Assembly: GCF_964204865.1 (NCBI RefSeq)
Contig: NC_135251.1
Coordinates: 19,158,001 to 19,222,000 of the forward strand
Direction of reading: 5' to 3'
Length of the DNA: 64,000 nt
From: Styela clava
Lineage: Eukaryota; Chordata; Ascidiacea; Stolidobranchia; Styelidae
Part shown: positions 13,001-27,200 of the stretch, piece by piece
Position numbering within the stretch: position 1 is the stretch's first letter
Layout of the letters: each line of letters opens with the position of its first letter
Program-made: the position numbers and the translations under genes
The notes under the pieces: generated by a model
The model's input: the letters and a program-made list of their open reading frames with translations, nothing else
What the model was told of the DNA's origin: nothing
The model's database searches: none

Positions 13001-15103
13001 TCTCCAATGAATCTCTTTGTGACGAACCGGACACTCATTGCTAAAATAAAAAAGAAACATAATGAAAAATTAAGGTAAGATTAGTATTTTCTCTTTTTTT
13101 TTCTGTTTAAAATATCATTTTCAGAGATTCATTCCAGTAATTAACTAGTTTTGTAGTAATTATTTCATGCTGTTTCAAGTTTACCAGAAATACATAAGCT
13201 TTGATTCATCACATTTTAACGACCAGTTTAGACTTGCTTAAAAATTAATAAGTTGGTTAATTAAGAAGATTTAATTTATAGCATTATTTCGAATTAAAGA
13301 ATGTGTTAAAGTAGAGGAGTTAGGTTCAGCCTTGTAGTTTTAGATTTATAGATAATATGACACATGAGATTCTTTAAATTTGAAGTTTGTTTCGCGGAAA
13401 CTGATGTTTTCACCTTCCTAATCCCTCTCACGAGTGTTTATGTACCCACATACTTGAAAACCCAGTCTCGCACGAAACGACCGCGCGACTGATGCCCTGA
13501 CATTAGTACGGGTCAGATTTCTTCCGAAACATAGCAGATTGAGAGGAATCGTAGCAGAACTATTCAAATAGGCGGAACTCAATTCATACGAACCGTTAGT
13601 ATTTATTGCTTATTACAAATTCAAAATGTAGGAAAACATTTCATAACACGAAATTATAATGTCTACCTCTCTTTGGAAAATTGTGTACTCAGATTTCAAA
13701 CAAATTTTCTGTCGTTACCGGTAGATTTTTCTTGAAAGGTAAATTCATCTGAAGTATTCGGTAGCACAAATCCCAATGTAATTGCTAAAACTCTTTTATA
13801 GCACCAAGTACACAACTTGATTAATTGAATAACTAATATCAGCAAGAAACTATACTATTGTGACAGGGGTGTGTATTGTTACAGTCATGGTGTGTCGTTC
13901 CATTGGAATTTAATTGAAATAAAGTACACGTGTTCTGTAAGATAGTTCACAATTATTTTGGGCAATTTCATCAAATACCTTTGCCAGTCATGAAAGATGC
14001 ACCAAATGCTATTAAGTCAGTTGCATTTAGGAATTTTTATGTTATAATTCGGTATACTGCACAGGTGATTGGTGGGAGATCGTTTGGGTGACAGATGTAA
14101 TTGAATTTGTTAAGCATAAGCATAAAGTATGCGAGTTGTGGCGCACTGGGGGTTGTAATCACAATTTAATTGAAATTATGTATATGTGTCGACAGGTATC
14201 GCCTTATTAACTTAAAGAGAAATTGATTTTAATCTGATGATAGTTGAGGATTGAGAAGGGACAATATCATGCATAGTATAGCAAGGAATCTCACCGAGAC
14301 AGGTAAGGAGAATTTCCTAACAAGACAACTATTGATACACAAACAATCTATATAAAGCAGCATATCAATAAGTAATTTATGTTGCTTAGAAAATTTTGAT
14401 ATTATTCGATTAAATAAAAAACATAAAAAAAAAACAGAGAAATAGGAAGCGGTGAGCCAATCACGTCTATCCATCATCCTTATATGTATTTGATAATGTC
14501 ACAATAACTGACAAACAAATTTAAAATAAATTAGCTGACTCGGGAGCCGAATCTAACTCTTACAAATAGTTTTTAAGCCGCGCAGAATATAAGTATATAC
14601 TCAAGTTATCACAAGTTGTTTTTAATGTGAAATTAGAAAATGAATTTTCTTAATCAGACTCTTTAAGTGGTAAGTGCTTGTAAGTTTTTGTGGTGTGACT
14701 TTACTCACTCCTTGCCGTGAAGTATTTAATTGTTGATAAGTAATTATTACAGAAAAATACGTTTTGTTATTAACACAGTTTCTCAGTATATCGGAAAACA
14801 CATCAGTTTGATTTAGCAAGCAGTAACACTCATAATCAGTTTGCTTATTTCTATAGTTATGCATCTAGCCTTCTATGGTCGACGCCATTCGACTTGAAAG
14901 GCTCCGTATATACATCCCCATTTCTATGTCTGATTTTTCAATAGAATCATCTGTACAAAAGGTAAAACCCTAATTTGTGAAAATTTAAGAAACTCACCAG
15001 TTTTCCCGACTCCGGATTGTCCAAACACTACTATCCGGAATGTTGGTACACTTCCAACTGTACTTGATGATTTTTTCAGCCGACGCAGAACCGGCGCATT
15101 CAT
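4014..15103 (-). CDS. RERG/RasL-like small GTPase with long C-terminal tail
   Basis: Six minus-strand exons: 15103-14998, 13040-12984, 7533-7460, 7006-6854, 6231-6102 and 4723-4014. All have GT donors, AG acceptors and matching phases, and encode about 409 residues. Visible GTPase motifs are the P-loop GQSGVGKT (28-35), YDPTLE (50-55, switch I Thr), DTAGQ (75-79), NKTD (143-146) and a degenerate EIS (171-173) in place of SAK. The run KRFIGEYDPTLE is typical of the RERG/RasL11/RasL12 branch of the Ras family, whose members act as growth-modulating GTP switches. The residue equivalent to Ras Gly12 is Ser. Residues from about 190 to the end form a low-complexity Ser/Arg/Asn/Asp-rich tail, roughly doubling the family's usual ~200-residue length. 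The end, RLSKRV, has no CAAX box. An upstream in-frame ATG at 15145 exists; I prefer 15103 because the extra residues look like UTR. The exact subfamily is uncertain. Confidence 0.88.
8584..9127. repeat. 272-bp direct tandem duplication, two copies
   Basis: Copy 1 is about 8584-8855 and copy 2 about 8856-9127. Both begin TTAGATACGTCAGGCGTG and run to ACACAGTGTTCAT. They look identical by eye apart from the last few bases. The duplication lies inside the intron between exons 2 and 3 of the RERG-like gene and has no coding capacity. It is recent, or an assembly duplicate. Confidence 0.9.
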
Positions 15104-18100
15104 TTTGTAGGAATATTGTTTCAAATATGTGAATATACTATACACAAATCACGCCAAAGAAACTTTATTTAAAATATATTCTGTATCGAAATAGAGATGT
15201 AATGAAAATTTTGTATTATTTCATTCGACAATTATATATTTATACAATATACAATACTACTAAACAAAGCAAGATATGCTGACTTACAGCGTTAAATTAT
15301 CCGCGTTTTTTTGTTTCAATAGTCTAAAGAAAATGCGATTACTTTACATCATGCAATCCTCCAACAACTGAATTTACATACACATGACTTGGTTTCTGTG
15401 GAATGTCTTAATATAAACAGCAACTTAGTTGGGCGTTTGATGGGACAAATCAGATTTAGACCAATTGAAAGAGAGGATAAAAGTTCAACACTGTTGGTAC
15501 ATTATACAAACCGAATCAGAAATTTTATTGCACTATAAAACCTGCGAAATTCACTTTTTGGGATTAGAAGTAAAAGATGTTTTTTGAAAAAATGAAGCTA
15601 GTACTTTCCTTTGAGTGTTTGCTTTGGTTTGTTTATAGAGAGATGATTAGTAGCAATAATGCCACTGAACGAGTCATTATACTTTCTTCTAACAACATCT
15701 AAAATTATGTATAAGTTTAGAATATAAACATGTATCTATCCATGTATCAGAAATGCGAATCTAACGTTTATCTGCCTCATCCATACGACCAGTATACTTG
15801 AAATAAAGTCATTTATGAAAGTTGTCATTATTTGACAAACCTTTAACACTGTAGAAATGAAAACATGAAACAAAACCTAGGTATCAAGACATTGCTAGTT
15901 ACTCGTATAGCATCCGCCGTCTTACAGCCATAGACTGACTACTCACTAAAATATATACCATTACTTTAAATGTACTTGTACAGAAACTAATTATTTTTTT
16001 TTCGGTTGTCAAATATATCGGCGACCTTCACCTTTATAATTATAGGTATTGTAATTTATGTAGCCTAAAGCTACCGAGATATTTTAAGCGCCAAGTGCGA
16101 AAATTTTTTAAATTATACATTATGTAAATATTTAATTAAATCAAAACACAAATGAAACTGTATATGATAAAATTACGCATAAAAATGTATGACAAAGACA
16201 TAAAAATGCACCTTCAAATCAATCTTTTTCAGATATACATTTGCATAGTGTTAAAACGTTTTTTTCGTAATCTTTTATCCATATCTTGCATAATTTTTGA
16301 CAAAACCAAAAAACGCAAAAGTCAACTTAAGGGTAAAAGTCAAAAGTTGTCACGCAAGGCAGATATGAAACATAATCAGATTCTTGTACTGTTTTCCGAT
16401 AATCTGTTTTAGAAGAAGTTTTAACTCGACTTATTGACTAAATCCTTGTACTTAAAGTCTTTTATTTATTTGATCGTCAAATTCATATTACAATCAAAAT
16501 TTGACATGATGCACAAATTATTCCAAGAAATAGAATCAAAATATTGACAATTTTCATCAGACCATAACTTGTTCCAAGGAATGTTTTATTGCCAGCAAAC
16601 ACATTTCTTTCATCGATAGATTAGAATTTATGGCACATAAATATAGAATTGCTGGTTTATGATACTTCGATGCCAGGTAAATAACACACACCTTAAGTAT
16701 GCATTTGTGTTTGCATGAGGTGTTTTTGTCAAGTTATAGATTGTTAGCATGGTAATTTTAGTAATTTGACTCTTATGTTATTGCTGACCGAGCTAAACAT
16801 AAATAACTCATATTCGTAGCATAACCGTATTTCAAACTCTAGAGTCTAGTAGACATACTTGGCTGAGAATGAGTATTGAGGTTAATCAAACTGAGCAGGT
16901 TGGACAATAGAAAAATAAAAATATCAGCTTTTTTAGTTATTTACAGCAATAAAACATTTGTCCTGCCATAAATGATTTTGCACTTTGTTCTGACATTAAA
17001 TCACTTATCGCCAAACAAGACTAGCACTATAAAAATGTTTTGTGGGATTTTTACATACGTAAATACTGTTTGAATATCTTTAAATATAATTTTTTTATTC
17101 CGGATGTCTTCTTTCACCTTTCACCAACTTTGATTATGATTGAATGATTTTACATTGCTTAGTTGTAAACTATACATGGTTAACAACATCAAAAAAAGAA
17201 ATTGTTGTAAAACCAATTCTCGATAAAACTTAATGTATTTTAAGTTATTGCATTGAAGCACAGTCGTAACAAATATTGACAGTTTTCAAATAAAAAAAAA
17301 AATGAAATTCATAGAAAAAGAATGTTATAGTGTTTTGATCAGATGCTGACAACCTTCTCTCGGACTCATTAAATTTTATATTCACTTATTTGTCGAAGAG
17401 TTTTACCAATAAAACTGTGGACAAAAACGGTCACAGATATGCTGAAGGGTGAGCTACATATATATTACACTACTACCATAAATCAGGCAGATCCAATACA
17501 TTAAGCTGATAACAAAAGTTGAAAACAGCGTGTGGTCTTAAAAATAGCAGAACGGGTATAACCGATGACCTCGCCACATTTTTTGGTCGTTCAATTACTT
17601 CCCAGCAATTGTTATGAGATGAATTTGATATGGGGTTAAAAAAACGGAAAAAACTTTAACCGAAACAAAAAACACATAAATGCTGCCAAAAAGGATAAAA
17701 TTCCAAGACCAAAACTATTTCACAATAAACGTCTTTTTTGAATATATGAAGCCTGCCATAGTTTCCTATGATCCAGAGAAAACTTTTATATAAGCGTCAT
17801 TTATAAAACAGTAACATAATTTTCCTGTGTTTCTTATTCGGTTTCTGCAAGGAAGCTAATAAAAACATCAACGCTACGATGAAACAATGTTCACCTGCAG
17901 ATAAGAATAACTACACAACTGATGCATTCAACTACCCAACCACAACAGAGAATATCAGAAATTCAACGAATCATTTTTGTACCGTGCGCCATAATACAAC
18001 AGTTTATGCAGATAATCTAATCAGATAAATTTTTGGGTAAAGGTGGTAGATGTGGTCTGCTATGTACGTCATAACACCATCGTTGACGAAAGTACCGATT

Positions 18101-21100
18101 GGTTTCTGCAACAAACAAAGCCTGACCACAAAAGTTCATAAGGTCATTAGGGTAAAATCTGTGACTATGACAGTATGGCGCAAATTGTTCGTAAATTTGC
18201 AAATGAAAGATTCATATGTAAAAAGTCTTTTTTCATCATACACCACCATATTTGAAATATGTCTACAAGGTACGCACAAATTGAAGAAGCAATAATATGC
18301 CGAGGTCTTTTCACCTTCGTATCAAAACGTCTTCTACTGAGTGTAATTCACCTGTTCATATCATAAACAGAAATTTTCATAGTCAGCACATCTTTTCACC
18401 TAAAGACAACCTTCATCTTATTTTCGTTTCTCTTTTTCTAACCTGATCCCTCTCAGATTTGAAAGTGTTTTGAAAAGCCCAATCATAGTCACCATTTTTC
18501 TGTATATCAATCTTAGACACTCTTTCACTTTCTGACAATATTTGCCATAAAGAGAAATTGGAAAGTATCCGCATTAAACAGACGACAGGATTAATAAAGA
18601 AAACAAACATTCACAAGTTTGCTTGGTAACATTCCTTTTAAAGCTTAAGTGTTTCACGTAGAGTTACAATAAAGAAATTTTGGTATCAGAATGACCCTCG
18701 AAACCTCTCTATTCAAGTGTCAAAGCATACATAGGATTTGATGAAGCGTCAGTTAAGACGGGTTCTCTTGACAAATGACGTTAAAGAAAGTGTTTTTATC
18801 AGGAATTAATAATGAATAATAGTAAAAAAAAATAAAAACTCAGATTCTAAATAGTAATTTTCGAAAAGCAATTTAATATTATTTTAAATGCAATGGATTA
18901 TAATCTATTAACAATCAAATTGTTATTTACGAAATATATTTCATACACGATATACCCATTTTTTTTATGAATTTCGTAAACCCAGTAGCTTGGAGTGACA
19001 AAATTATTTGAGAAGCACCCCCCTTGAAAATTTGAATAATTGAGTTTTAACAAATCCCGTGAACTATACAGAATTTGTCGAACATTTTTCACTATTTTAG
19101 TTTCAGTTTTATTTCATTTTCAAGTGCAGGCAGTTTTATGTAATAAATTAGCAGCTTCTCAAAACGAAAGATTTTTTTATATGGCTTTGTTCAGAGTGAC
19201 CGCGGCGTTGTATATATGAATATATTTTAAGCTAGACAAAATGCGGGATGTTATAAGAAACAACGACACCTTTGAAAGTAAATATCGCTTTTGGCATCTT
19301 CGAATTTAGAAATGTTTGGCTCAAATTTTGAGATAACGTTGTTCATTAAACATCAGCGACAAATTCGAACCTAATTGAAAATTTATGTTTCGCAGATGTA
19401 GATAACGACGAGTGCTTACTTAATACAAGACAGAGGCAAAACAACATACAGTCTCACACGTCTTGCCACAAAGTACACAATATCACGCTGTTCATGATTC
19501 CAGCCCGATCTGATTCACCATAGTTTCATGGTAATTAAAAATCATACACATATCTTGATCAAGGTAAAAATAAAAAATAAAAAACAAGGACGATTGGCGA
19601 GGTATAGCAATAAATTGATACAATCTTACAATTACAAGATAAACCAGTAAATTTTGTATATTACCTAAATGTTAAAAGTCGACGTTATATTATTTACTTT
19701 ATGGATTTCTAAAGCTTCGAACGGCGATAATAATGCCATGTAAACAATATGTTCCTCAGCTTTGCATTTTAAGGAGCGGGTGTTTCGACAATAAGAGGGT
19801 GGTAAATTTTTTTTATTAGTGATAAAACTATTTGTAACTTATAAAAATGATTCATGTATATGACCCATCATCTGCACCGGCACATCAGCCACTTTCTCGA
19901 TATTTTCATTAATGTTGAGAAATAAAGTGTGGTGTCACCTCAAATTTATTAGGTTAATCACTGTTAGGAAAGCAGCACAGATGCATTTAAGTGTTACACT
20001 ACAAGCCTTGGTGTGGTAACTATAGTTACTGAATCACTGACTGGAAGCGTAAGACTTAGCGTAAAACTTCACCCATACGTGATTTACCTGCAACCTGATC
20101 CTTTTCGTCAGCAGTTGCAGGTATTTTTATCAAACAAAAGTCCACTCACTCCGTGTTGTGTAAAATGATGCCGTAAGCATCCGCGAAGTAACAAAATGGG
20201 TTCAATGAAACACGTCACGACTTCACGGCTCGCATGTGACAAAATCCTGCTTTGGTTGAAGTGTGTAATATTCAGTTTCATCTCATTCTTTATATACGTT
20301 ATGTGTCAAGATTACAGCTTTTGCACAGATTGATCTAATCTAGAATCTTTTATCACTAAATATCTGAACATCAGCATCATATCGTTATGATGTCCTTGAT
20401 TGATGATTTTAAACATTGATTACTCTATAATACATTTCAAATACAACTTCTGTACAGCCGTGGAAGTTATTCGCCTATTATTCTATTTTAATACTAAAAT
20501 AATAGTAGAAATCTAAACAGTCTATTAGGACATTACTTTAAAACATCAGCTTTAAAATATTGTTGAATATCTCAATGTTTTTGCAAAATTCACAAAATAA
20601 AGCAGCATTCTTAAATCTTCACATAATGCTACTTTTTGGTGATCATAGAAAAAGAAGATAAATTTCAAAATTTGGGTGTCTGTCCTAAAAGCCAAAATCA
20701 ACTTATTTAAACATGACAGTAAAATATATGCAATGTAATGTATATCAAATTTAATGTAATACAAATTTTCGGTTTTCCAGCATGACCAGAGATTATATAA
20801 CTACTATCATTGTTCGTGTATTTTCCCACAAATATCCCATCCTATCTATGCAGATGATATCAATGACGTAAATTAGTTGATGATGGAGTGACAAGTGATG
20901 ATAATCTTTTAGTAATATTAATTAACTACTAAATTTGTGAACGGATTTCTCATCAACCATCGAGCTGTGACATGTATATTTATATTCATTTGTTTTATTA
21001 TATGACCATGCATGAGACACATATCCATGACATTCGAGAGATTACAGAAAAACAGAAGTGGGAATCACTCCGAACAAGGCTCAGTACAATTAGGCCAATA

Positions 21101-21130
21101 TTTAGGGAGTTATTATTTTATGGAAGGACG
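15104..21130. other. Intergenic stretch upstream of the RERG-like gene
   Basis: Very AT-rich sequence without a confident gene. It should contain the promoter of the minus-strand GTPase gene, but I could not pick out a core element. The only coding-looking material is the weak exon pair at 18003-18540, listed separately, and a fragment near 20.1 kb discussed in the findings. Confidence 0.5.
18003..18540 (-). CDS. Possible pair of orphan exons, unknown product
   Basis: On the minus strand an exon-like segment ends at a CAG|GTTAGA donor near 18443, reading ...KNGDYDWAFQNTFKSERDQ. It is followed in the same phase by a segment after a pyrimidine-rich TTTGTTTGTTGCAG acceptor near 18107. That second segment reads KPIGTFVNDGVMTYIADHIY onward for 33 residues to a TAA near 18003. 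The joined frame is open and its amino-acid composition is protein-like. I recognise no family and could not find the preceding exons. The donor is weak, so this may be chance. Confidence 0.2.
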
Positions 21131-21169
21131 GAATATTTTTGGCTCGGCATTGCTCAATCTATCATATTC

Positions 21170-21245
21170 TGGGTGAATTGGTGATCATGGGATTTCAAAA
21201 CGAGATTCTTAAAGTCCAACGCTCTAACCATCAGAAGTTATTTAA
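21170..21245 (-). pseudogene. Decayed tRNA-like sequence or SINE head
   Basis: The minus strand contains TGGTTAGAGCGTTGGACTTT, which is the D-arm and anticodon-stem pattern of a tRNA (A-box type). Further on is TTTTGAAATCC where GGTTCGAATCC (B box) is expected. Stem pairing is broken, so a working tRNA is unlikely. It is a tRNA pseudogene or the head of an old tRNA-derived SINE. Confidence 0.35.
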
Positions 21246-21249
21246 CCGC

Positions 21250-24200
21250 AATCGAATCACATACCCTTACAAATTAAATGGTAACTTTCTATTTGTTATT
21301 TATTTTATGGCTCTTACGTTAATCAATATTCAAATAGCCACCAACTGAATTAATTTCAAATAGGAATAAAAATCGATTGTTATATGACCAAATGTTACTA
21401 TTGCTTGATTGCTACCATAGCACATTAGTTCGTTGTCATAGAAATAAATCCCTTGACATTTGGAATACTGAGTATCATTAAAATGTGCAGGAGGAATTCT
21501 TGAATTATCTCGAATAATTTTTGTCGTTTTTTTGAAGTGGCTTGTTTTTAACTGAATAAAATGAAGATTATAATTTCTTCTGGCATTATTTATGTGACAA
21601 GCTTTCAAACAAATAAGAATTCAGTTTTGTATCTATCCCAGGTTATATGTTTTCCAACTTACACATTTATATGGAATAATGTGAATCATTTCTTGAGAAG
21701 TTTTATCCTTATCCATAAAAGAACTGCAGTCAGTTTATTATTAGAGGTTATCCGACACGATATGTTATGATTCCCTCTCAAAAGCCTCACGGACAATCGC
21801 TGGAGTGTTAAAACCAGTCAACACACTCAATGTGTAAATTTGTGTTAAATAGAAAATATTTTGTTGAAATATTTATCACCCAAATTTTTAAATATAGTCT
21901 ATTTATTCTATTTAAATCAAGAATAAACGCGTTCAATGATCCCTAATTTTTAAACGCGACAAATCTTAGTTGTAAAATATTTAATTTTATTTCAAAATTA
22001 TACAGCCGCGCTGAAGTTTAATTGCCTTTTTACGGAAGATGTTTCCATCCGTTTATATTGTTATGCTTTTATACGTTTAGAAAGTCGATCTGAACAGCTG
22101 TGCGTTGTACATACTAATATTACAGAATGGGAAATGATATTTAGTTGTGAAATTCAGCCAGCGTGTCGTAACAATGAAGATTTTCACACTTACGACACGC
22201 GACCAAATCAAAATATTAGATTTTCAAAACCCCACATTTGTTTATACGTAATGAAAAGATGATACTGTAAAAAATTAAACACTAATTTACAACAGATAAT
22301 TCTCTTTGAGCCTTGGCAAGACTATTCTCATTTTTGTGCTACTGTAATAACTTTTTAAAACGTATCCTGAAAATACACAGAAGACAATTTATCTATTTTT
22401 TTTTCACAAGGTGCATTTATTTTTCTTCAAAAAAGCTAATTCAAAAATGTCGGAAAGGGGCTGGAACCTCGCTCTGTTACAGTTGAAAATACAAGTTTAC
22501 ATCGAAATTTGTCTGAACGTCATCCTAATGGAAGATCACATATAGTTCAAGAGATACAGGAGATCAATTTTGAGATACAAACATAACATTATACTGCTTA
22601 CGGGTGATTAAGGGATAAAGTTTTTTGATATTTTAGAAGAGTTTTAAAATGATGGAAGTAATAAAACGGTGCTGGTTACTCCATCGGTAAAAAATGCAAG
22701 TGCACGAAATAGACGACATGCTAGTAAGAATTTAAAATACCACATCAATAACAAGAAAAATGCACCAGAAACCCAAAGACCAAATCCGCCGCTTAAACTT
22801 TTGTATGTTGTGCTAAAATAATTCAATTTAAATCCTAAAACAACAGAAGCAACTGGGTGTTTTAAAATAATTTGTAATTTTAATTTTTCCAACACCTGCA
22901 TTTGCTACAAATCTCAAATGTCTGATGTTTGTTTACAAAATAGGCAGGTAAATCCAATTAGTACAGACAGGTATATGTTTAACGTCCCACATGCCCCGGG
23001 ATTTAAAGTAAATGACAAAAATAGCATTTTCGAATACTATGTTTTAATAATACAACAAAACGTTTTAAATACAACTGCAACCGCTACTATGAACATCCAA
23101 GCCGATTAAAATAAGTGTGTTTCTATATTGATATGAAGAAAAGTTCACTGTCTTGCTAAAATCTATATCTTATCTCTATGTTTTATAGTATTCAGGATTA
23201 CGTTATTAAGCTAAACAAAACTTCTGTCCTCTATTAGTGTGTTAATTCTACGAATCAAACCGTATAAAACACGACAAAGTAAAAAAAAATTCAATCAAAA
23301 ATATTACATTCAGGTCTTTAATCAAGCTTATTTTCATTACAACAGTCCATAGCACATAAGTAATTTTTGCAATGAGTCATTTTATATAAAATATCATATC
23401 ATATTGAACCTTCAGAACTGGTGTCGAGGTATTACATACTTCTCGAAAACACAAAGCACTTCTTTGCTGAACTCAAGGCAGTAACGAAAGATACAAGTAT
23501 CTAATTCCATGTTACTATTAGGTTAATTAAGTCTACTCTGAAGTAATTCTGATACTGCATACTTGTAAAGTGTGACCTTTATTACTTCTTCACTTAATTG
23601 TAGTTATAGATTCAAGGAGTTTCCAATTAACGTGTGAAACAGAAAATACAAACTCACACTTTTGTATTTTAAATAACACCATATAAACATTTCATTAAAT
23701 TGTGGAGGCGTTTTCTCAAACTACATTGCCAACCAATGAAATGATTGTGAATAAACTTCCGGCAAAGTGATGCCATTTGCTAAATTTTCTATAATCTTAT
23801 TTTTGTTGTTCATGCGGTAAGACGTAAGTTAGTTTTCCCTCGGCCGTTAGGTCCGTCCGGGTCCAACTTTTCATCTTTCTGAGTCTGACTGCACCGAATT
23901 AAAATTGGGCTGAACAGCTACAGAATAACTTTTGCATTTCTAAAATATTACTCCTGCATTGAATGAAACGACAGAGATCTTCCGCGAAATTCTATGGCAC
24001 ATTCTGACGTACATTACGCGGAAATAACATCAGCAAACAATACATATGGTGATCTTTTTTAACGGAAAACTTATTGACTGATAAACCCGATTAGTAATCA
24101 TATATTCAAGTTTCACTATCCACTGCTCCACCACGGCCAATCTATGCTTCTAACTTGCAGAAACCAGTTCTACGACTTTATACAGCCATCATACACTCTC

Positions 24201-27200
24201 AACTATATACCACATTACAAGTATCCTATTCTACATTTGTTCAATCTATAAATGGAATTGTAGATAAAATACCTGCTGTGTAAAATACGATAAATTAGGT
24301 CAACGCAAATGAGGTTGGTCATATGCCTTAACTGAATCAACTTTAAATTTATCACTTTGGACTCCGAAGGGTTTTCTAACCTCGACCGATAACGCTTACT
24401 TAGAGGTGCCGTAAAATATCGTTCTTTTGCTCGTATGTCGACCACGCTACGTGGAACCGTCGCGATGATCGCAAGCATAAGCGTAAAACATGAGGAACAT
24501 TCCAGAGATGGCGCTACAGTTTGATTCCTAACGTGGAGAAATAGCTTACGGCATAATATTCAAATTCACGCGCGTCAACTACAGCTAATACTTTCACTTT
24601 ATAAAATATTCAAATTAAAGAATCTACCTAAAGTGAGATCTTGAGTATTTGAACGACCTTCTCCAATGTGTGTATGCCATTCCCATGTATGACTATCTTA
24701 ACAAGACTACATACTAAGCAAAATTACTGATACAAGAGATACAAGCGCGGCAATAGCGACGCCGATATATGTCGCTTGTCAAAATTAGCGTTTATCAAAA
24801 TGCGGGGCCGGGCCATTTAAAAGAAACAAGTGCCTGTAAATGAAATTCATTGGTAATGTTGGTTTCAAAACTCTTCGTAAATTTCATATGAATTGAAAAT
24901 TACATAGCGTGACATCAAGATCAAATCCCACGTCAACAACGGTATATCTGTTCACACTTTATTTGATATTCAGTCACTCTCGTGGTTTAGACAAGTTGCC
25001 TGTCATCTAGAAGGGCGAAGTCACGCAATTCCTGTCTTCATGATTCATGGTATTATTCTGCCTGGGTAACTGATGACATTCAAGTAAATTTAAATACAAA
25101 GGTGGGATATTACGACGCACTCACCTAGCAATATTTCAATTATTCTGCACTTATTAAATTGAAAGTATTTGCGATAGGTTAGCCAAGCGTTCGTATCCTG
25201 AAAACATGCTTCAATAACTTGGTGGTAAATTCCCGAGTTAAGTATAGTTGATAAATAACTTGAATTCAAAATTCTTGACCAATCAAACTAAAGCGCTCAT
25301 AGTCACGAATGACTGACTCTAGACAGAATAATAATAACAACATGGATATACCAGTAACCAAAGAGCAAAAAGCTTTAACAAGTCCTTAAACCTTGTACTT
25401 ACCAAAGCAAATTAAACACACCTATGGAATTCTTCAGAATGTGATAAGTGGTCACGGGTGTTCGTGATGCCAAAACATGCCTGAAACATCACATTTAACG
25501 CCTACCATAAGCTGACAATGTTTACAATACAAACAAATCTGACCGGCCGACACTCACTAATTAATTGCTCAAAAGGTCGATCGATCACTCACCAGCGGAG
25601 AATCTAAAACTGAACACATACTATGTGAAAAAAACAGCATATTAAACACGATGAAACGAAAAAAATGAAATAAAAATACAAATGAAATTCAATAATTCCC
25701 ATCGAATTTATTCAACATACTTGAATTCTCTAAGATGTTCACGAGACAGCATAGTATTATAATTACAGGAAAAGTATAATCATTAAATTTATTTTCGTCA
25801 TAAACAACGTACTTATATACAAACCTGCACAGAGGTTAGACGTATGGCAAGTTAGAAGCTACTCTACAGCAAATGAAAGCGATACAAAGGGAAAATGAAT
25901 TTACAAATTATATAAAAAAATTTTCATCCCTGAATGACAAACAATAAATCAATTCAGAAACGAGGGCGCGGCCGCGTAATTCAGCCCAAATAAATGCATT
26001 ATCACTCCAAATTTCGTTTATGGTGTCGTTTGTACGAAATGTCTCGATGTGATGCCTAACCTTGACTTTTTATAACAATGGTGGACCATGATTGTGCGAT
26101 TGCATTGATTTATATAAAAAAAGGCAACACGTGTTTGGGGAATCAAATCGTAATTCAATTAGGCTGTATAAATAGAAACCAGTATAAATAGAAATCAGAT
26201 TGTACTCGGATATTTTGGGATCTTAACCTATTCAAATATAAGCGGTTACGGTAGTATTTCACAGTTTCACAAAAACCAATCTTTTTGGTTTATCTTCCGG
26301 TAGAAATCATTTTATTAATTCAATATTAACTACTGCTTCCCAAAATATTTGAAGTAGGAGGTAACTTTATGGTGTAGTAAAAAAAAGCCTTCTTTTGTTA
26401 AGTCGAACTTAGACAGTACGGTTGACGGCACGTTGTTTATTACAAATTAACTGTTATTTGTAGTCGAGAGTCTTCACGGAGAATTACCTTCACACGTGGT
26501 CTCGAATCATTAACATTATATAGCGAGTTGCACATGAATACGGGATGTGTATTCAGTAGGATTTTAGCTTCCAGGATTTTTATGATCCATTTTTAGAATT
26601 TCCTTTCTGTTTACGAACTGATTGTCCTACGTAATTTCTAATTATCTGGGTTAGGCTGCGAGTTTAACCGTTCTGGTTTTGGACTCCAATCTTAATTACG
26701 CGATAATAACATGGTTAGTCGACAACCTACCAGGTCGACGGGACGAAACAATTCGAGATCATCAATTTCATCATTATCAAAATATTGACTGATCTAATAA
26801 ACCATAAATGATAAAGTATTATTAGACAATAGACAAGACTGCATAGTAGTGTAATATATGAGGTTTGAGACATTTTGCTGCTTTTTTACGACAGGAAAAG
26901 TAAACTAAATAAAACATTATATCAATTTCGTAAAAAACTACCTAATAAATATTCTCTCTGAATACTTATAAAAATCGATTTTGTTTTATGAATCACTTAT
27001 ATTACTAATATACCTTATATAATATATACATTTATAAATCTTGTTCATAAATCTACATAAATCTGATATACTTCAATGTTATTGTGGGATTTAGAGCACA
27101 TTGTAATATTATGGGGAACTATTGACCTTTTCTTTTGATCATTCCACAAACACACAATGCTGAAATAATATTTCGTGATACTGATTTGTATAGTTTAATC

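Noticed and set aside
25100..25620. Three strong minus-strand donors (near 25.12, 25.40 and 25.59 kb) as gene exons
   Set aside because: No open frame of useful length or matching phase is attached. They could be non-coding first exons but cannot be supported from sequence alone.
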